Shown here: positions 1-10,446 of the stretch, piece after piece | Position numbering within the stretch: the stretch's first letter is position 1 | How the letters are laid out: each line of letters begins with the position of its first letter | Assembly (NCBI RefSeq): GCF_950295315.1 | Contig: NC_080171.1 | Coordinates: 114,819,064-114,883,063 of the forward strand | DNA: 64,000 nucleotides | Origin: Erinaceus europaeus | Taxonomy: Eukaryota; Chordata; Mammalia; Eulipotyphla; Erinaceidae | Direction of reading: 5' to 3' | Made by a program: the position numbers and the translations under genes | The notes under the pieces: model-generated | Databases searched by the model: none | The model's input: the letters and a program-made list of their open reading frames with translations, nothing else | What the model was told of the DNA's origin: nothing

Positions 1-163
1 GTCAAATAAACTGACATTTAAGTATCAGTTGATACAAGCTTTTATAAGTTGGACTATATTGAATGTTTGCCTGTTTTATATTGGGAATTATATCCACAGT
101 TACCACATTTATAGTGAAATATTTGAAAAACTAATATAACTAGTATTGTGAGACTCAGAATAA

Positions 164-463
164 AAAAATGCATTACTGGGAGTTGTGTGGTAGTACAGCA
201 GGTTAAGCGCACGTGGCGCAAAGCGCAAGGACCAGTGCAAGGATCCCGGCTCCAGTCCCCGGCTCCCCACCTGCCGGGAGTCTCTTCACAGGCGGTGAAG
301 CAGTTCTGCAGTTGTCTATCTTTCTCTTCCTCTCTCTGTCTTCCCCTCCTCTCTCCATTTCTCTCTGTCCTATCCAACAACGACGACATCAATGATAACT
401 ACAACAATAAAAATCAAGGGCAACAAAAGGGAAAATAAATAAATGAATTTTTAAAAATGCATT
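164..463 (+). mobile_element. SINE-A
   Basis: Head GGGAGTTGTGTGGTAGTACAG, pyrimidine-rich middle and GGGCAACAAAAGGGAA end. It is flanked by the TSD AAAAATGCATT (164-174 and 453-463). Confidence 0.9.
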
Positions 464-544
464 GTAAATTATAAATCTCTTTCTGTGCAGTAGCTCTTTA
501 CTATTTGAAGAACACAGTCCTGTGAGGCTATCATAAAAACTATG

Positions 545-822
545 GGGAGTCAGGCGGTATAGCACAGTGGGTTAAGCACACGTGGCGCAAAGCTCAAGGA
601 CCCGCATAAGTATCCTGGTTCGAACCCCTGGCTCCCCACTTGCAGGGGAGTCGCTTCACAGGTGGTGAAGCAGATCTGCCGGTGTCTCTCTTTCTCCCCC
701 CCTCTGTCTCCCCTCCTCCATTTCTGTCCTATCCAACAACGACGACATCAACAACAACAATAATAGCCACAACAATGAAATAACAAGGGCAACAAAAGGG
801 AATAAATAAATAAATATTTTTT
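545..822 (+). mobile_element. SINE-A
   Basis: Full-length copy with GGGGAGTCAGGCGGTATAGC head and AATAAATAAATAAAT tail. AAAACTATG repeats on both sides. Confidence 0.9.
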
Positions 823-1310
823 AAAACTATGATAGCCTTTCTGTGTAGAAAACACATATGTACAAATATTCTGTGTGTGTGAAAAGTGCCATACAATTTT
901 CTAAGGACAGTAGGAATTCAAGTGCCCTCTTCAAGAATTCCTACTTACAACTTGGTTACTCTTTTGGTGGATGCAAATTGCTGTAGCCCCTTTGGAAAAC
1001 AGTATGGAGCGTTCTTAAATCAAAAATGGAAATATCTTATGATCCAGCAGTACTACTCACAGACGTTTATCCAAAAGACATGAAAACACTAATTCAAATA
1101 GACAAATGCATACCCATGTTCATCTTGGCATTATTCACAATAGCAAGGAGTGAAAGCAGCCCACATGCCCATTGACAGATGACCAGATTAAAAAGTTATA
1201 GAATATATACTCCATGGAATACCACTCTACAATTAATAAAGATGATTTTGTGTCCTTTGGGACAAAATGGAATAGAACTGAAAGTGATCATGTTTAAAGA
1301 AGTAAGTTAT

Positions 1311-1586
1311 GGGGAGTCGGGTTAAGCGCACAAAGCACGAAGCGCAAGGACCGGCATAAGAATCCCGGTTCGAGTCCCTGACTCCCCACCTGTAGGGGAG
1401 TCGCTTCACAGGCGGTGAAGCAGGTCTGCAGGTGTCTGTCTTTCTCTCCCCCTTTCTGTCTTCCCCAGCTCTCTTCATTTCTCTTTGTCCTATCTAACAA
1501 TGATGGCATCAATAACAACAATAATAACTACAACAACAGTAAAAAACAAGGGCAACAAAAGGGAAAATAAAAATAAATAAATAAAT
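1311..1586 (+). mobile_element. SINE-A inside L1
   Basis: Flanked by a perfect 16-bp TSD AGAAGTAAGTTATGGG (1299-1314 and 1587-1602), so it split the L1 after that element was in place. The head is slightly shortened (GGGGAGTCGGGTTAAGC). Confidence 0.9.
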
Positions 1587-1807
1587 AGAAGTAAGTTATG
1601 GGATGAAAGACAACTAATGGATGGTTTCACGTGGGTTGAATCTTGAGGCTAGAAACTTATGAACTTGCTAAACAAACAAATAAGCAAACAACCCAGAAAA
1701 AGCAAACATACTGTAAGACTTTGTAAGAACTCTGGGGATTGGGAGGGCATGGACACAGAACTTTAATGGTGAGTACAGTGCAAAACTATACCCTGCATTG
1801 ATTTACT

Positions 1808-2080
1808 GACTTATGTACTTAATTAATTAATTTCCTCTTTTGTTGCCTTTGTTGTTTATCACTGTTGTTGTTGTTGTTACTATTGGATAGGACAGAGAGA
1901 AATGGAGAGAGGAGGGGAAGACAGAGGAGGAGAGAAAGACGGACACCTGCAGACCTGCTTCACCGCTTGTGAAGAGATTCCCCTGCAGGTGGGGAGACAG
2001 GGCCTTGAACCGGGGTTCTTATGTAGGTCCTTGTGCTTCGAGCCATATGCGCTTAACCCATTGCGCTACTGCCCAGCACC
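1808..2080 (-). mobile_element. SINE-A inside L1
   Basis: Reverse copy: T-rich tail, TTTGTTGCC, GGATAGGACAGAGAG, then TTAACCCATTGCGCTACTGCC head end. Confidence 0.88.
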
Positions 2081-2084
2081 ATTT

Positions 2085-2215
2085 ATTTATTTATTTTTTT
2101 ACAGAGTTCTGCTTAGCTCTGGCTTATGGGTGGTACTGGTGACTGAACTTGGGGCTATTAGTGCCTCAGGAAATAAAGTCTTTTGCATAACTATTATGCT
2201 ATTTCCCCAACCTTT
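2085..2215 (-). mobile_element. SINE-C inside L1
   Basis: Reverse copy with diverged CAGAGTTCTGCTTAGCTCTGG hairpin end and CATAACTATTATGCTATTTCC head complement. Confidence 0.8.
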
Positions 2216-2235
2216 ATAATCTTGTAAACCGCTAT

Positions 2236-2382
2236 TTATTTAATTTGATTTTTTCTTTTTTTGTACCAGAGCACTGCTCAGCTCTGGTTTATGGTGATGC
2301 AGGGAATTGAACCTGGGACTTTGGAGCCTCGGGCATGAGAGGCTCTTTGTGTAACTACTATGCTATCTACTCCTACCATTAT
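2236..2382 (-). mobile_element. SINE-C inside L1
   Basis: Reverse copy flanked by TAAACCGCTATT (2224-2235 and 2383-2394), which is L1 tail sequence duplicated at insertion. Confidence 0.88.
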
Positions 2383-2417
2383 AAACCGCTATTAAATCAC
2401 TAGTAAAAAGGAAATTT

Positions 2418-2580
2418 AGGGTAGAGGAGATAACATATTGGTTATGCAAAAAGACGTTCAAGCCTGAGGCTTCAAAGTCCCAGCTTCAGTCACCACCATA
2501 AGCCAGAGCTGAGTAATGCTCTGGTCGCTATCTCTGTCTTTCCCTCTGTATCTCTTTCCCTCTCATTAAAATAAGTAAAG
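2418..2580 (+). mobile_element. SINE-C
   Basis: Forward copy: GGGTAGAGGAGATAACATATTGG head and CCAGAGC...GCTCTGG hairpin at 2501-2523, then a CTCT-rich tail. Confidence 0.85.
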
Positions 2581-2633
2581 TTTACATGTTAATATTTAAT
2601 GATAAACAAAGAGCTAAAATAATTTTAGGCAGG

Positions 2634-2985
2634 GGACCGGGCGGTAGCACAGTGGGTTAAGCACAAGTGACGCAAAGTATAAGGACAGGCTCAAGGATCC
2701 CGGTTCAAGCCCCTGCCTTCCCACCTGCAGGGGAGTTGCTTCACAGATGGTGAAGCAGGTCTGCAGGTGTCTATTTTTCTCTCCCCCTCTCTGTCTTCCC
2801 CTCCTTTCTCCATTTCTCTCTGTCCTATCTAACAATAATGACATCAATAACAACAACAATAATAACTACAACAATGATAAACAACAAGGGCAACAAAAGG
2901 GGAAAAATGGCCTCCAGGAGCAGCGGGTTCATAGTGCAGGAACTGAGCCTCAGCAATAACCCTGGAAACAAACAAACAAACAAAA
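2634..2985 (+). mobile_element. SINE-A, long form
   Basis: GGGACCGGGCGGTAGCAC head. After AACAAAAGGGG it carries the GGCCTCCAGGAGCAG...AATAACCCTGG module and an (AAAC)n tail. Confidence 0.9.
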
Positions 2986-3077
2986 TAGGCAAAATGCTTT
3001 GTTTCCCACAAATTCATATTTATTCTACCACCTACTTAGCAGTATTTTCTCAAGGCCACCATAAAAGTGAAAGAACC

Positions 3078-3216
3078 AGGCCAGTGAAATAGCTCAGTTG
3101 AACAGTGTGCTGTTTTGCCAGGTGCTTGAATCCTGGTTCGAGCCTGGCCCCCGCTGCACTGAAGGAGCTTCGGTGCTGTGTTGAGCATGTAGATGGGCTA
3201 TTTCACTGGCCCTCAA
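3078..3216 (+). mobile_element. SINE-E with inverted ends
   Basis: Starts GGCCAGTGAAATAGCTC and ends GGGCTATTTCACTGGCC, near-perfect reverse complements, followed by a (CA)n run at 3228-3242. Confidence 0.7.
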
Positions 3217-3248
3217 AAGAAAAACACACACACACACACACAAAAAGT

Positions 3249-3726
3249 GAAAGAACAATACAATGGTCATCTTAATACCTGTCATACAAACCAAATCATG
3301 AAACAACCTAAATGGGGGCCAAGCGGTGGTGCACCTGGTTAAGCGCACACATTACAATGCACAAGGACTCAGGTTCAAGCCCCTGGTCCCCACTTAAAGG
3401 GGAAAAGCTTCACAAATGATGAAACAGGGCTGCAGGTGTCTCTCTGTCTCTTAACTCTCAATCTCTTCCTCCTCTCTCAATTTCTCTCTCTCTATATATA
3501 TATATCTATATCCAACAATAAGTTTAAAAATAGATTTTTTAAAAAAAGAAGAAACCACCTAAATGACCAACGACAGATGACTGGACAGAGAGCTTGTGGG
3601 GTATATATTCAATGGAATTCTGCAATCAACAGGATGAGACTGTATTATCCGGAACAAAAACTTGGAACTGGATGTGATCACACTAAGTGAAGTAAAGAGG
3701 TGAAGGACAACCACTGATGGTTTCAC
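3249..3726 (+). mobile_element. L1 3' fragment split by a SINE-B
   Basis: AAACCAAATCATGAAACAACC before the SINE, then ACTGGACAGAGAGCTTGTGG and ACAACCACTGATGGTTTCAC after it, matching the 3' region of the L1 at 945-2412. Confidence 0.7.
3315..3550 (+). mobile_element. SINE-B inside L1
   Basis: GGGGGCCAAGCGGTGGTGC head; TSD GAAAC(A/C)ACCTAAATG on both sides (3300-3314 and 3551-3565). It contains a short (TA)n. Confidence 0.88.
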
Positions 3727-4061
3727 TTTTTTTTTTTTTTTGCCTCCAGGGTTATTGTTGGGGCTCGGTGCCTGCAACACAAACCCACTGCTCCTGGAGG
3801 CTATTTTTTTCTTCCCCTTTTGTTGCCCTTATTATTTTATTGTTGTTGTGGTTATTACTGCTTTCGTTGTTGTTGGATAGGACAGAGAGAAATCGAGAGA
3901 GATGGAGAAGACAGAGAGGGGGAGAGAAAGATAGACACCTGCAGACCTGCTTCACAGCTTGTGAAGCGATTCCCCCTGCAGGTGGGGAGCCGGGGGCTGG
4001 AACCGGGATCCTTAGGCTGGTTCTTGTACTTCAGACCATGTGCACTTAGCCCGCTGCTTCT
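3727..4061 (-). mobile_element. SINE-A, long form
   Basis: Reverse: poly-T, GCCTCCAGGGTTATTG module, then the A body. The head end is degraded (CCCGCTGCTTCTCACC). Confidence 0.88.
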
Positions 4062-5113
4062 CACCATGTTATTTCAGAAAACATTCAGTTTGGCGATCTT
4101 GTAAAGCAGCCCTTTAACTACACTTGTTCCCTCAGGATTAAGTTTAGTTCAAACACTCTGGGCAGGAATCTCACAAAGGTACTGTTGTGTACTTACTACC
4201 TTTTCATGCACAACTTTCATGTGGTTTGTGTGATGTTGAGCTCAGTCTCCTAGCGACAGAGGTGAGTCTCTACCAACATATGGCGGTAAAGACTGGGGTG
4301 GGGAGAGTACAGAGACAGTGAACAAGAAGCCAGCTGAAGGAGGCCGCTCCGCAGGTTTAGTGAATTGCTGGAGAGGTGTGCAGGAACTCAGGGAGAGCTG
4401 CATGAAATCTGGACTACCACAAGGGATACGCATATTCTGAACAACCCAAGACACCACACATGACCTCTGTGTTACGCATGCATACACAGTCATACACAGT
4501 CACAGCCTAGGAGTGAGTCTTCAACATGGTGTCTGCATCCTCACATCCCTCAGGACTCCCTGTCAAACCGCACACGGACATTTGTTCTGTAGCTACTTCT
4601 ATGTGGCAGCAGCACAACCGACAGCCTCACCAGTTGACAGGCCTCTCCAGTCAACTCAGAAGGAAGGAGAGAGAAGGGCAGAGAGCCCAGCCACCACCTG
4701 ACCAGTGCCACAGAACTCACTGCCATGTGCTCTGTTTATACACCAGGAGGTGGCTAGGAAAGGGTCTTCAAAGTTATCTATGAGCCTAGCTTAAGCAATT
4801 TATTTGTATTTTCACCATGGCTGGAATATACCCGGCCATGCAAGATATATGTGTTGGAGTTTCCTTCAAAGCAACCAATGTTCCTGCTTATAAAGTTGTC
4901 AGTATGGAGTACTTTCTTAGTTCTTGATTTTTATCTACAGGTTATTCATGTTTCCTAAAGATATGGTTCAATATAATAAAACTCACCAACATTTGAGGGT
5001 GGGGACAGAAAAACCTGATAAGGCAAAATTCAAACAATAAGAATGAAAAAAAATAATAAAATCAAACACGTAGAAGAGAGTAAGATTCCCTCCATATGAA
5101 CCAAACTGAAGAC
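4062..5113. other. repeat-poor unrecognised spacer
   Basis: No SINE or L1 sequence seen and no convincing ORF or splice-flanked exon. Moderately GC-rich for the window. Confidence 0.5.
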
Positions 5114-5389
5114 TTTTTTCCCCCTTTTGTTGCCCTTGTTGTTTTTTGTTGTTGTTGTAGTTGTTGTTGTTATTGATATCATATCGTTGTTGGATAGGAC
5201 AGAGAGAAATGGAGAGAGGAGGGGAAGAGAGAGAGAAGGAGAGAAAGACAGACACCTGCAGATCTGCTTCACCGTCTGTGAAGTGACTCCCCTGCAGGTG
5301 GGGAGCCGGGGGCTTGAACCGGGATCCTTATGCTGGTTCTTGTGCTTTGTGCCATGTGTGCTTAACCCACTGCGCTACCGCCCGACTCC
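5114..5389 (-). mobile_element. SINE-A
   Basis: Reverse copy with the perfect TSD CCAAACTGAAGAC (5101-5113 and 5390-5402). Confidence 0.93.
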
Positions 5390-5402
5390 CCAAACTGAAG
5401 AC

Positions 5403-7290
5403 CTTTAACCTCACAGTACTCAAGACATACATACTTAAGAAAAGTTTTTAACTGTAGGGAAAAGAAGGTACATAACTGTGTCTAGAATGGCAGCTTGCAA
5501 AGGTGCAGTTTCGTTCCAGATGACGAGTCTCTACAGATTGGGTTGTAAACTGAAACGCGTCACCCCAAGACTCTGAGAAGGGGTTTGTCCCTGGCTCATC
5601 ACAGTGTTTGTGGGACAGGGCGAAGAAGCCCAATATGCTCCTCCCACCATAGCACAGGACTTAATTATTTTCCCAATCTTTGATGAAAGAGCACAGCAAG
5701 ATGCTGGAAGAAGATGAGCTGAGGACTTGCAACAGGGAAAAAAAGAAAAGAGTTATAAGGCACCTCAAGGAAAACAACTCCACAGGGAGGGGCTGTGGGC
5801 TCTAGCATAGACAAAGGTGGTAAAACTCTGCCTGAAAGAGCAATCGGACCCAGGTCAGGTCAGAGAGCCGCAGCATGTAAGCAGGGCAGACGATGAGAGG
5901 TGGCAACGCCATGCTGATGGTGCCCACCGCTTAGCCTGGCCAGGGGCTGTCATGTTAAAACAGGAGCCACATTTTGGCACAGTGACATTTTTCAGAGTCA
6001 AGCAGAAAATTCATAATCTTTAAATACAGCAGTACTGCTTTACAAAAACACAGACAAGTGAGTATCAAATGGTAGATTAAAAAAAAAAAGTCTGAATACT
6101 TACAGAGTCCTCCAAATAGGAATTACGGCAAGAGAAACACAATGTATCTGCAATGTGTGTTTTGTAGCAGTCACACAACATAATGTTAAGTACTAATGTG
6201 AATGAACAAACAACTGGTAAATACAACAAGGTGGGATGGATCTAAAAACAATGTAGAGGAAAGAGAGCTGGATACAAACGAGAAAACACAGACTGATTCA
6301 TTTAAGTCAGTCAAGTCCGGACATGAACTCTAGTGCCTGGTAGGACATATGGCCTCCTGTGAGGAAGCTCTGGGAGTGCAGAGAATTTCAGCTTGTGAAA
6401 ATCGCACTATAGCATTACGGTGTTTCTTTTTTGTTACTATACACTTCAAAAAAATCTTTTTTTAATTGTGCAGAAGGAGCAGAACTTATCCCCTGAGTTT
6501 CCCGTTTGTGTTGGTTGTTCTGATGGAAATCAGGTGTATGGATTTTAGTTCAACTTTCAAGATGTTTCAGTTTACCCACAGAACAGATACACATTTTGAA
6601 CTAAGCATAACTGAACAGTAGAACATGGGTGATCTCACCACATGGCAGGTCTGCTACTCCTCAGAGTTGGAGACCCAGGCATACGGGACCATTCCATCTG
6701 AGGAGGGTCTTTCATTAGATCAAGGCTGGGTGCCCTGCACATGAGGCACAACTAACTGTCTCTCGATGACTATAGCTGCCTTGCTTCAGTAATGTGTACC
6801 ATTTTTCTGGAAGGTGGGAAAATGACTAGACTCTGTGTAGCAGGAAAGAACAGACTCTACCAACCAGTGGAAATGGCTGTACAAATTTACACATCAGGAA
6901 GAACCACTGCAGCCACTTAGTACTGATGAGTTCTCCTTACTAGAGTTAAAAGAACGTCACCTTCAAGTTAAAGATGATGTCTTAGCTACAGTTGAAGTTT
7001 GTGTTCTTATGGAAGGAAGCAAGGAAGGATATGGTACACTAATAAGGACTTTCTTGTATGAGATTGGTGCCCACCTACTCCCCAGTGTCTCTTTAGACTC
7101 TGTGTGGTCACAGTTGGTATTCTCTTGAAAAAGGCTTATGAGTAATGCTACTTGGACCCTCGTGTCTATCTGTATCTTAATATAGATAATGGAACATGGT
7201 CTGCAGCTCCCTGGATAAGTCTATGACAGCACTAATGGTGCCAGTGACAATCTCAGACAAACTATTGTCCCAGCACGGGTCACTGGAAAA
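5403..7290. other. repeat-poor unrecognised spacer upstream of ASPN
   Basis: About 1.9 kb without SINEs, unusual in this window, lying within 2.4 kb of the ASPN transcription start. Short ORFs only; nothing recognised. Confidence 0.5.
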
Positions 7291-7301
7291 GAACAAAAGC
7301 A

Positions 7302-7455
7302 TGTGGCCCAAGAGGTGGTGCAGTGGATTGAGCACTGGACTCTCAAGCATGAGGTCCTAAGTTCAATCCCTGGCAGCACACGTACCAGAGTGATGTCTGG
7401 TTCTTCTCTCTCTTCTCCTATCTTTCTCATTAACAAATAAATCTTAAAAAAAAAA
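7302..7455 (+). mobile_element. SINE-D
   Basis: AGAGGTGGTGCAGTGGATTGAGC head, GTTCAATCCCTGG B-box, ACCAGAGTGATGTCTGGT hairpin, AATAAAT and A-tail. It ends about 340 bp before ASPN exon 1. Confidence 0.88.
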
Positions 7456-7797
7456 AAACACAAGCACAGTTACTTTGTCAAGTGCATCTTTAGTAATATC
7501 CATATTCTTCACGAGGATTCAGAAGTGTTATTAGTCTATACAGGGTGGGATTTTTTTAAAACTTATAAATAACAAGCCTTTGTTAATTAAAGAATTTTAT
7601 GATGTACTCTTTCAAGTCAGGTATTTCTTGAATGACTTTGGCTGTACTTGGAGCGGCCAGTTGCCATGCATTATTAAATTCTCTTTTTTTCTTCAGAATC
7701 TTCCAGTAGACGTCTAGAGTTTAGCTAGAAGTCTTGGCTCTGATACAAACAGTGATGGAAAACACATGAGCAGTAACAAGTTTTAATCTCGCTCCTC

Positions 7798-8005
7798 AGT
7801 ACTAACAGGGGCTAATCTGGAAGCAGCTGCTTGTGTCACCCAGGGTGCAGCCACCCCAGGCTCTGCTGGAAGGGTTTGCTTTCAAATCCAAAATCTTATC
7901 AATTTTTCTTCTTCTGTGCTTACTACCTGAGAACATAGTCATTACAGATAAGTTGTAGATGGTGAAAACTCCTACTTGCAAAAGGACTTACTCTCTTCTG
8001 ACAAG
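7798..8005 (+). other. ASPN: ASPN exon 1 (noncoding, 5' UTR)
   Basis: The stretch from AGTACTAACAGG through the CACCCAGGGTGCAGCCAC block to CTCTTCTGACAAG matches the human ASPN 5' UTR as I recall it, and joins naturally to TCCTAGACAGG of exon 2. The donor is ACAAG|GTATGTG at 8006. The 5' end is placed where the human transcript begins and has not been tested. No clear TATA box is seen in the 60 bp upstream. The exon holds one ATG (7959), which opens an upstream reading frame. Its last 40 bases and the donor are tandemly duplicated just downstream. Confidence 0.8.
7959..8005 (+). promoter_or_regulatory. upstream ORF start in ASPN 5' UTR (continues 17707-17851)
   Basis: The only ATG in exon 1, at 7959, stays open to the splice junction. 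After joining to exon 2 it reads on through the ASPN start codon in another frame, stopping at TGA 17849-17851, for 63 codons plus stop. Context is weak at -3 (T) but good at +4 (G). An overlapping upstream ORF of this kind is expected to reduce ASPN translation. Confidence 0.55.
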
Positions 8006-8249
8006 GTATGTGTATGCCTTCCCCCCCCATGTACCAGTGTACAATTGTTTTATAGTCAATACTAAGGGTACCTTAATATTAGTGATGCAAATGGTTTGTA
8101 ATTTTGTAAACTCCTACTTGCAAAAGGACTTACTCTTTTCTGACAAGGTATGTGTATGCCTTCCCCCTCCATGTACCAGTGTACTATTGTTTTATAGTCA
8201 ATACTAAGGGTACCTTAATATTAGTGATGCAAATGGTTTGTAATTTTCC
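7966..8249 (+). repeat. 142-bp tandem duplication across the ASPN exon 1 donor
   Basis: Two adjacent copies, about 7966-8107 and 8108-8249, start AAACTCCTACTTGC and differ at only a handful of positions (for example 8017-8028 against 8159-8170, and ACAATTG against ACTATTG). Each contains the exon 1 tail, CTGACAAG|GTATGTG, and the start of intron 1, so the donor is duplicated at 8006 and 8148. Confidence 0.92.
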
Positions 8250-10296
8250 TGTGTAATTTCTTGAAGATCAGTACTTAAAATACCCAGCAACCTGAAATTA
8301 CTCTAGCTTTCATGTTTGATTATTCTCAATGTAACTGTGACTTTCTTTTTACAACTAAGGGAAAACCTGACATACTTTACCACTAATGTTAAGTTGACTG
8401 ATTTTATAATTTTAAACTTATAATTATATAATTTTAAAAATATTTTGTGAACATGTTCTTTCAGGAAAATAGTATAACTTCAATAGTTATTGATAATAAA
8501 GTTTCAGCATACTGCAAATACATTAACTGAAATAGTAGGTATTTCTTTTAAAATGTGAAACTATTTCTGTCTGTGTTTTATAAGTGTGTGTGTGTCATTC
8601 AAATGTGTTTCTACTTACACATTTGAATAATTATGCTTTTCTTGACAAAATTTTTCCTTAGTTTTATGTAATGAGATGGAAATGACTGGAGGAGATGGAA
8701 ATTCACATAATTCCAAGAAAGAGTATTCACCAACAATACTTTAACTAGCTCTACTCATCTGAAAGATTAACACTTTTTTTTCACCAACATTCAGTCAGAA
8801 TTTAACATAAAGCTGTTCTTTGTTTCCCTTCAAATGAGATTTCTTTATTAAATCTTAAATTAAAAAATTAAAGTTTCTGACTGTCTACTTCCTGTCATCT
8901 AAGTAAGACACAGTACTATTAATTCTTAATTTATCCAGGAGTCAGAATAGGAGTCAGAAATAGTTTTAACACAGTGTAGGATGATCACAAATAACCGCCG
9001 GGGCGGGGGGATTCCCATCTCTCTGAAAAGAAAATGTTGGAAAAAAAAAAAAGAAACACGTGTGAAAACATGTTGATGTCTTCAGTTTGACATGGGTGTT
9101 TAGCAACAGAGCGTGTGGTGGGAAGGAGGGCGTGTGCAGTCTTTGTTACTGCCTAGGGCATTCAAAAAGAATCCTCAGACACTGCATCTGAAGTGGGAGA
9201 CCAAAGAGATTAACCTTACAAGCACGAGTCTTAAACCATAAGGACAGTATTGAAGTGAGGAGATAGCTTTAATTTCTGAAGACAGCAGCTAGGTTGCTAG
9301 ACAAAGGGAAAAGTGTAAAGGAACAGTTTCCATAGCCAAAGATAAGTTTACAAATGAATAGCTGGTGCTGACACTCCTGGGCCACTTACAAGGCTGTGCC
9401 TTATTACTCCTTAGTGTCATCTGGGCTCCTTCTGTGAGGTACTTGGAGCATGCCAGCATGTTCTAGCACATGTATATACCGAAATTATTGCTGATACTTG
9501 TGAACTAACAGGGATAAGTAAGGGACAGGTCGCCAAGTAGACCTGTAAGCATGGGATTTAAAAGCCCAGTGACTTATTTTCTTCATAGAGTCTGGGAGGA
9601 AATGCCATTTCACTTACAAACTTTTTCCACTTTCTGTCTTTGAACATTTAAGTAGAAAGAAAGACCTTATACAAATTCAGAAAGACGTTTGTTTCTTAGC
9701 TGCATTTCCAGTTTTGAGAACCGGGCTAAATCTCTGAGGAGAGGTTGTTAACTGTGAGAGGAAACCTCTGTGGAGAAGGTTGTGCAGTAGAGTGAGTGGG
9801 CAGTGCAGGGGGAGGGAGGCGGATGGTCCTGCTGCTTCTGTTGTAAAGAGAAGACTGTGAGCAAAGTCTCCAAGGTGCCTGCCTCTCTCTCTCTCTTCCT
9901 CTCTCTCTCCCTCTCCTGGCTCCACAGTGCCACGACTTATTAGTACTAGCAGTAGCACTGACATGATACTCCAAATATTAATTTGATTAAGAGAAACTTG
10001 AAATTGAAATCCAAAGTTTTCCATGAGTAGCAAATTCTGGCAGAACTGGTCTACACTGGGGAAATACTAAGTCTTCCTGAGAACAAGACAAAAATGCTTT
10101 TAAAGGTTTTAAAAATAACACTCTAAATACTGCCAAAACTAATAGTGTGTGGGGCATGTTTAAAAAAAAGTCCCAATTCAAAAACAAGACAACTAAATGT
10201 CACATCATTTTCAATGAGCAATGTTCCCCCCCAGTATATCCTTTCTGAGTAAGAGAAGAAACCCAGGAGTATTTCCTCCTGGGCACTGCAACATTT
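8250..10296. other. ASPN intron 1, repeat-poor part
   Basis: AT-rich, largely SINE-free. Contains a small GC patch (CCGCCGGGGCGGGGGG at about 8995), a pyrimidine-rich run at 9885-9915, and no recognised gene. Confidence 0.5.
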
Positions 10297-10446
10297 TCTT
10301 TTTCTTTCTTCTTTCTTTACTAAAGCACTGCTCAGCCCTGGCTTACGGTGATGTACAGGATTGAACCTGGGACTCTGGAGCCTCAGGCATGAGAGTCTCT
10401 TTGCATAACCATTATGCTCTCTACCCCCCCTCACACACACACACAT
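10297..10446 (-). mobile_element. SINE-C
   Basis: Reverse copy: AGCACTGCTCAGCCCTGGC end and GCATAACCATTATGCTCTC head complement. AACATTTT flanks it on both sides; a (CA)n lies at the head. Confidence 0.88.

Larger units (their letters stand above)
945..2412 (+). mobile_element. old L1 3' end, broken by four SINEs
   Basis: GGAAAACAGTATGGAGC, ATTATTCACAATAGCAAGG and TGGAATACCACTCTAC are classic mammalian L1 3' region words. The element resumes after each insertion: 945-1310, 1587-1800, about 2216-2235 and 2383-2412, ending TTAAATCACTAGTAA. Confidence 0.8.

Noticed and set aside
7959..8207. 82-aa ORF with internal repeats as a protein gene
   Set aside because: It is created by the 142-bp duplication reading across exon 1 and intron 1; treated as an upstream ORF and splice matter instead.
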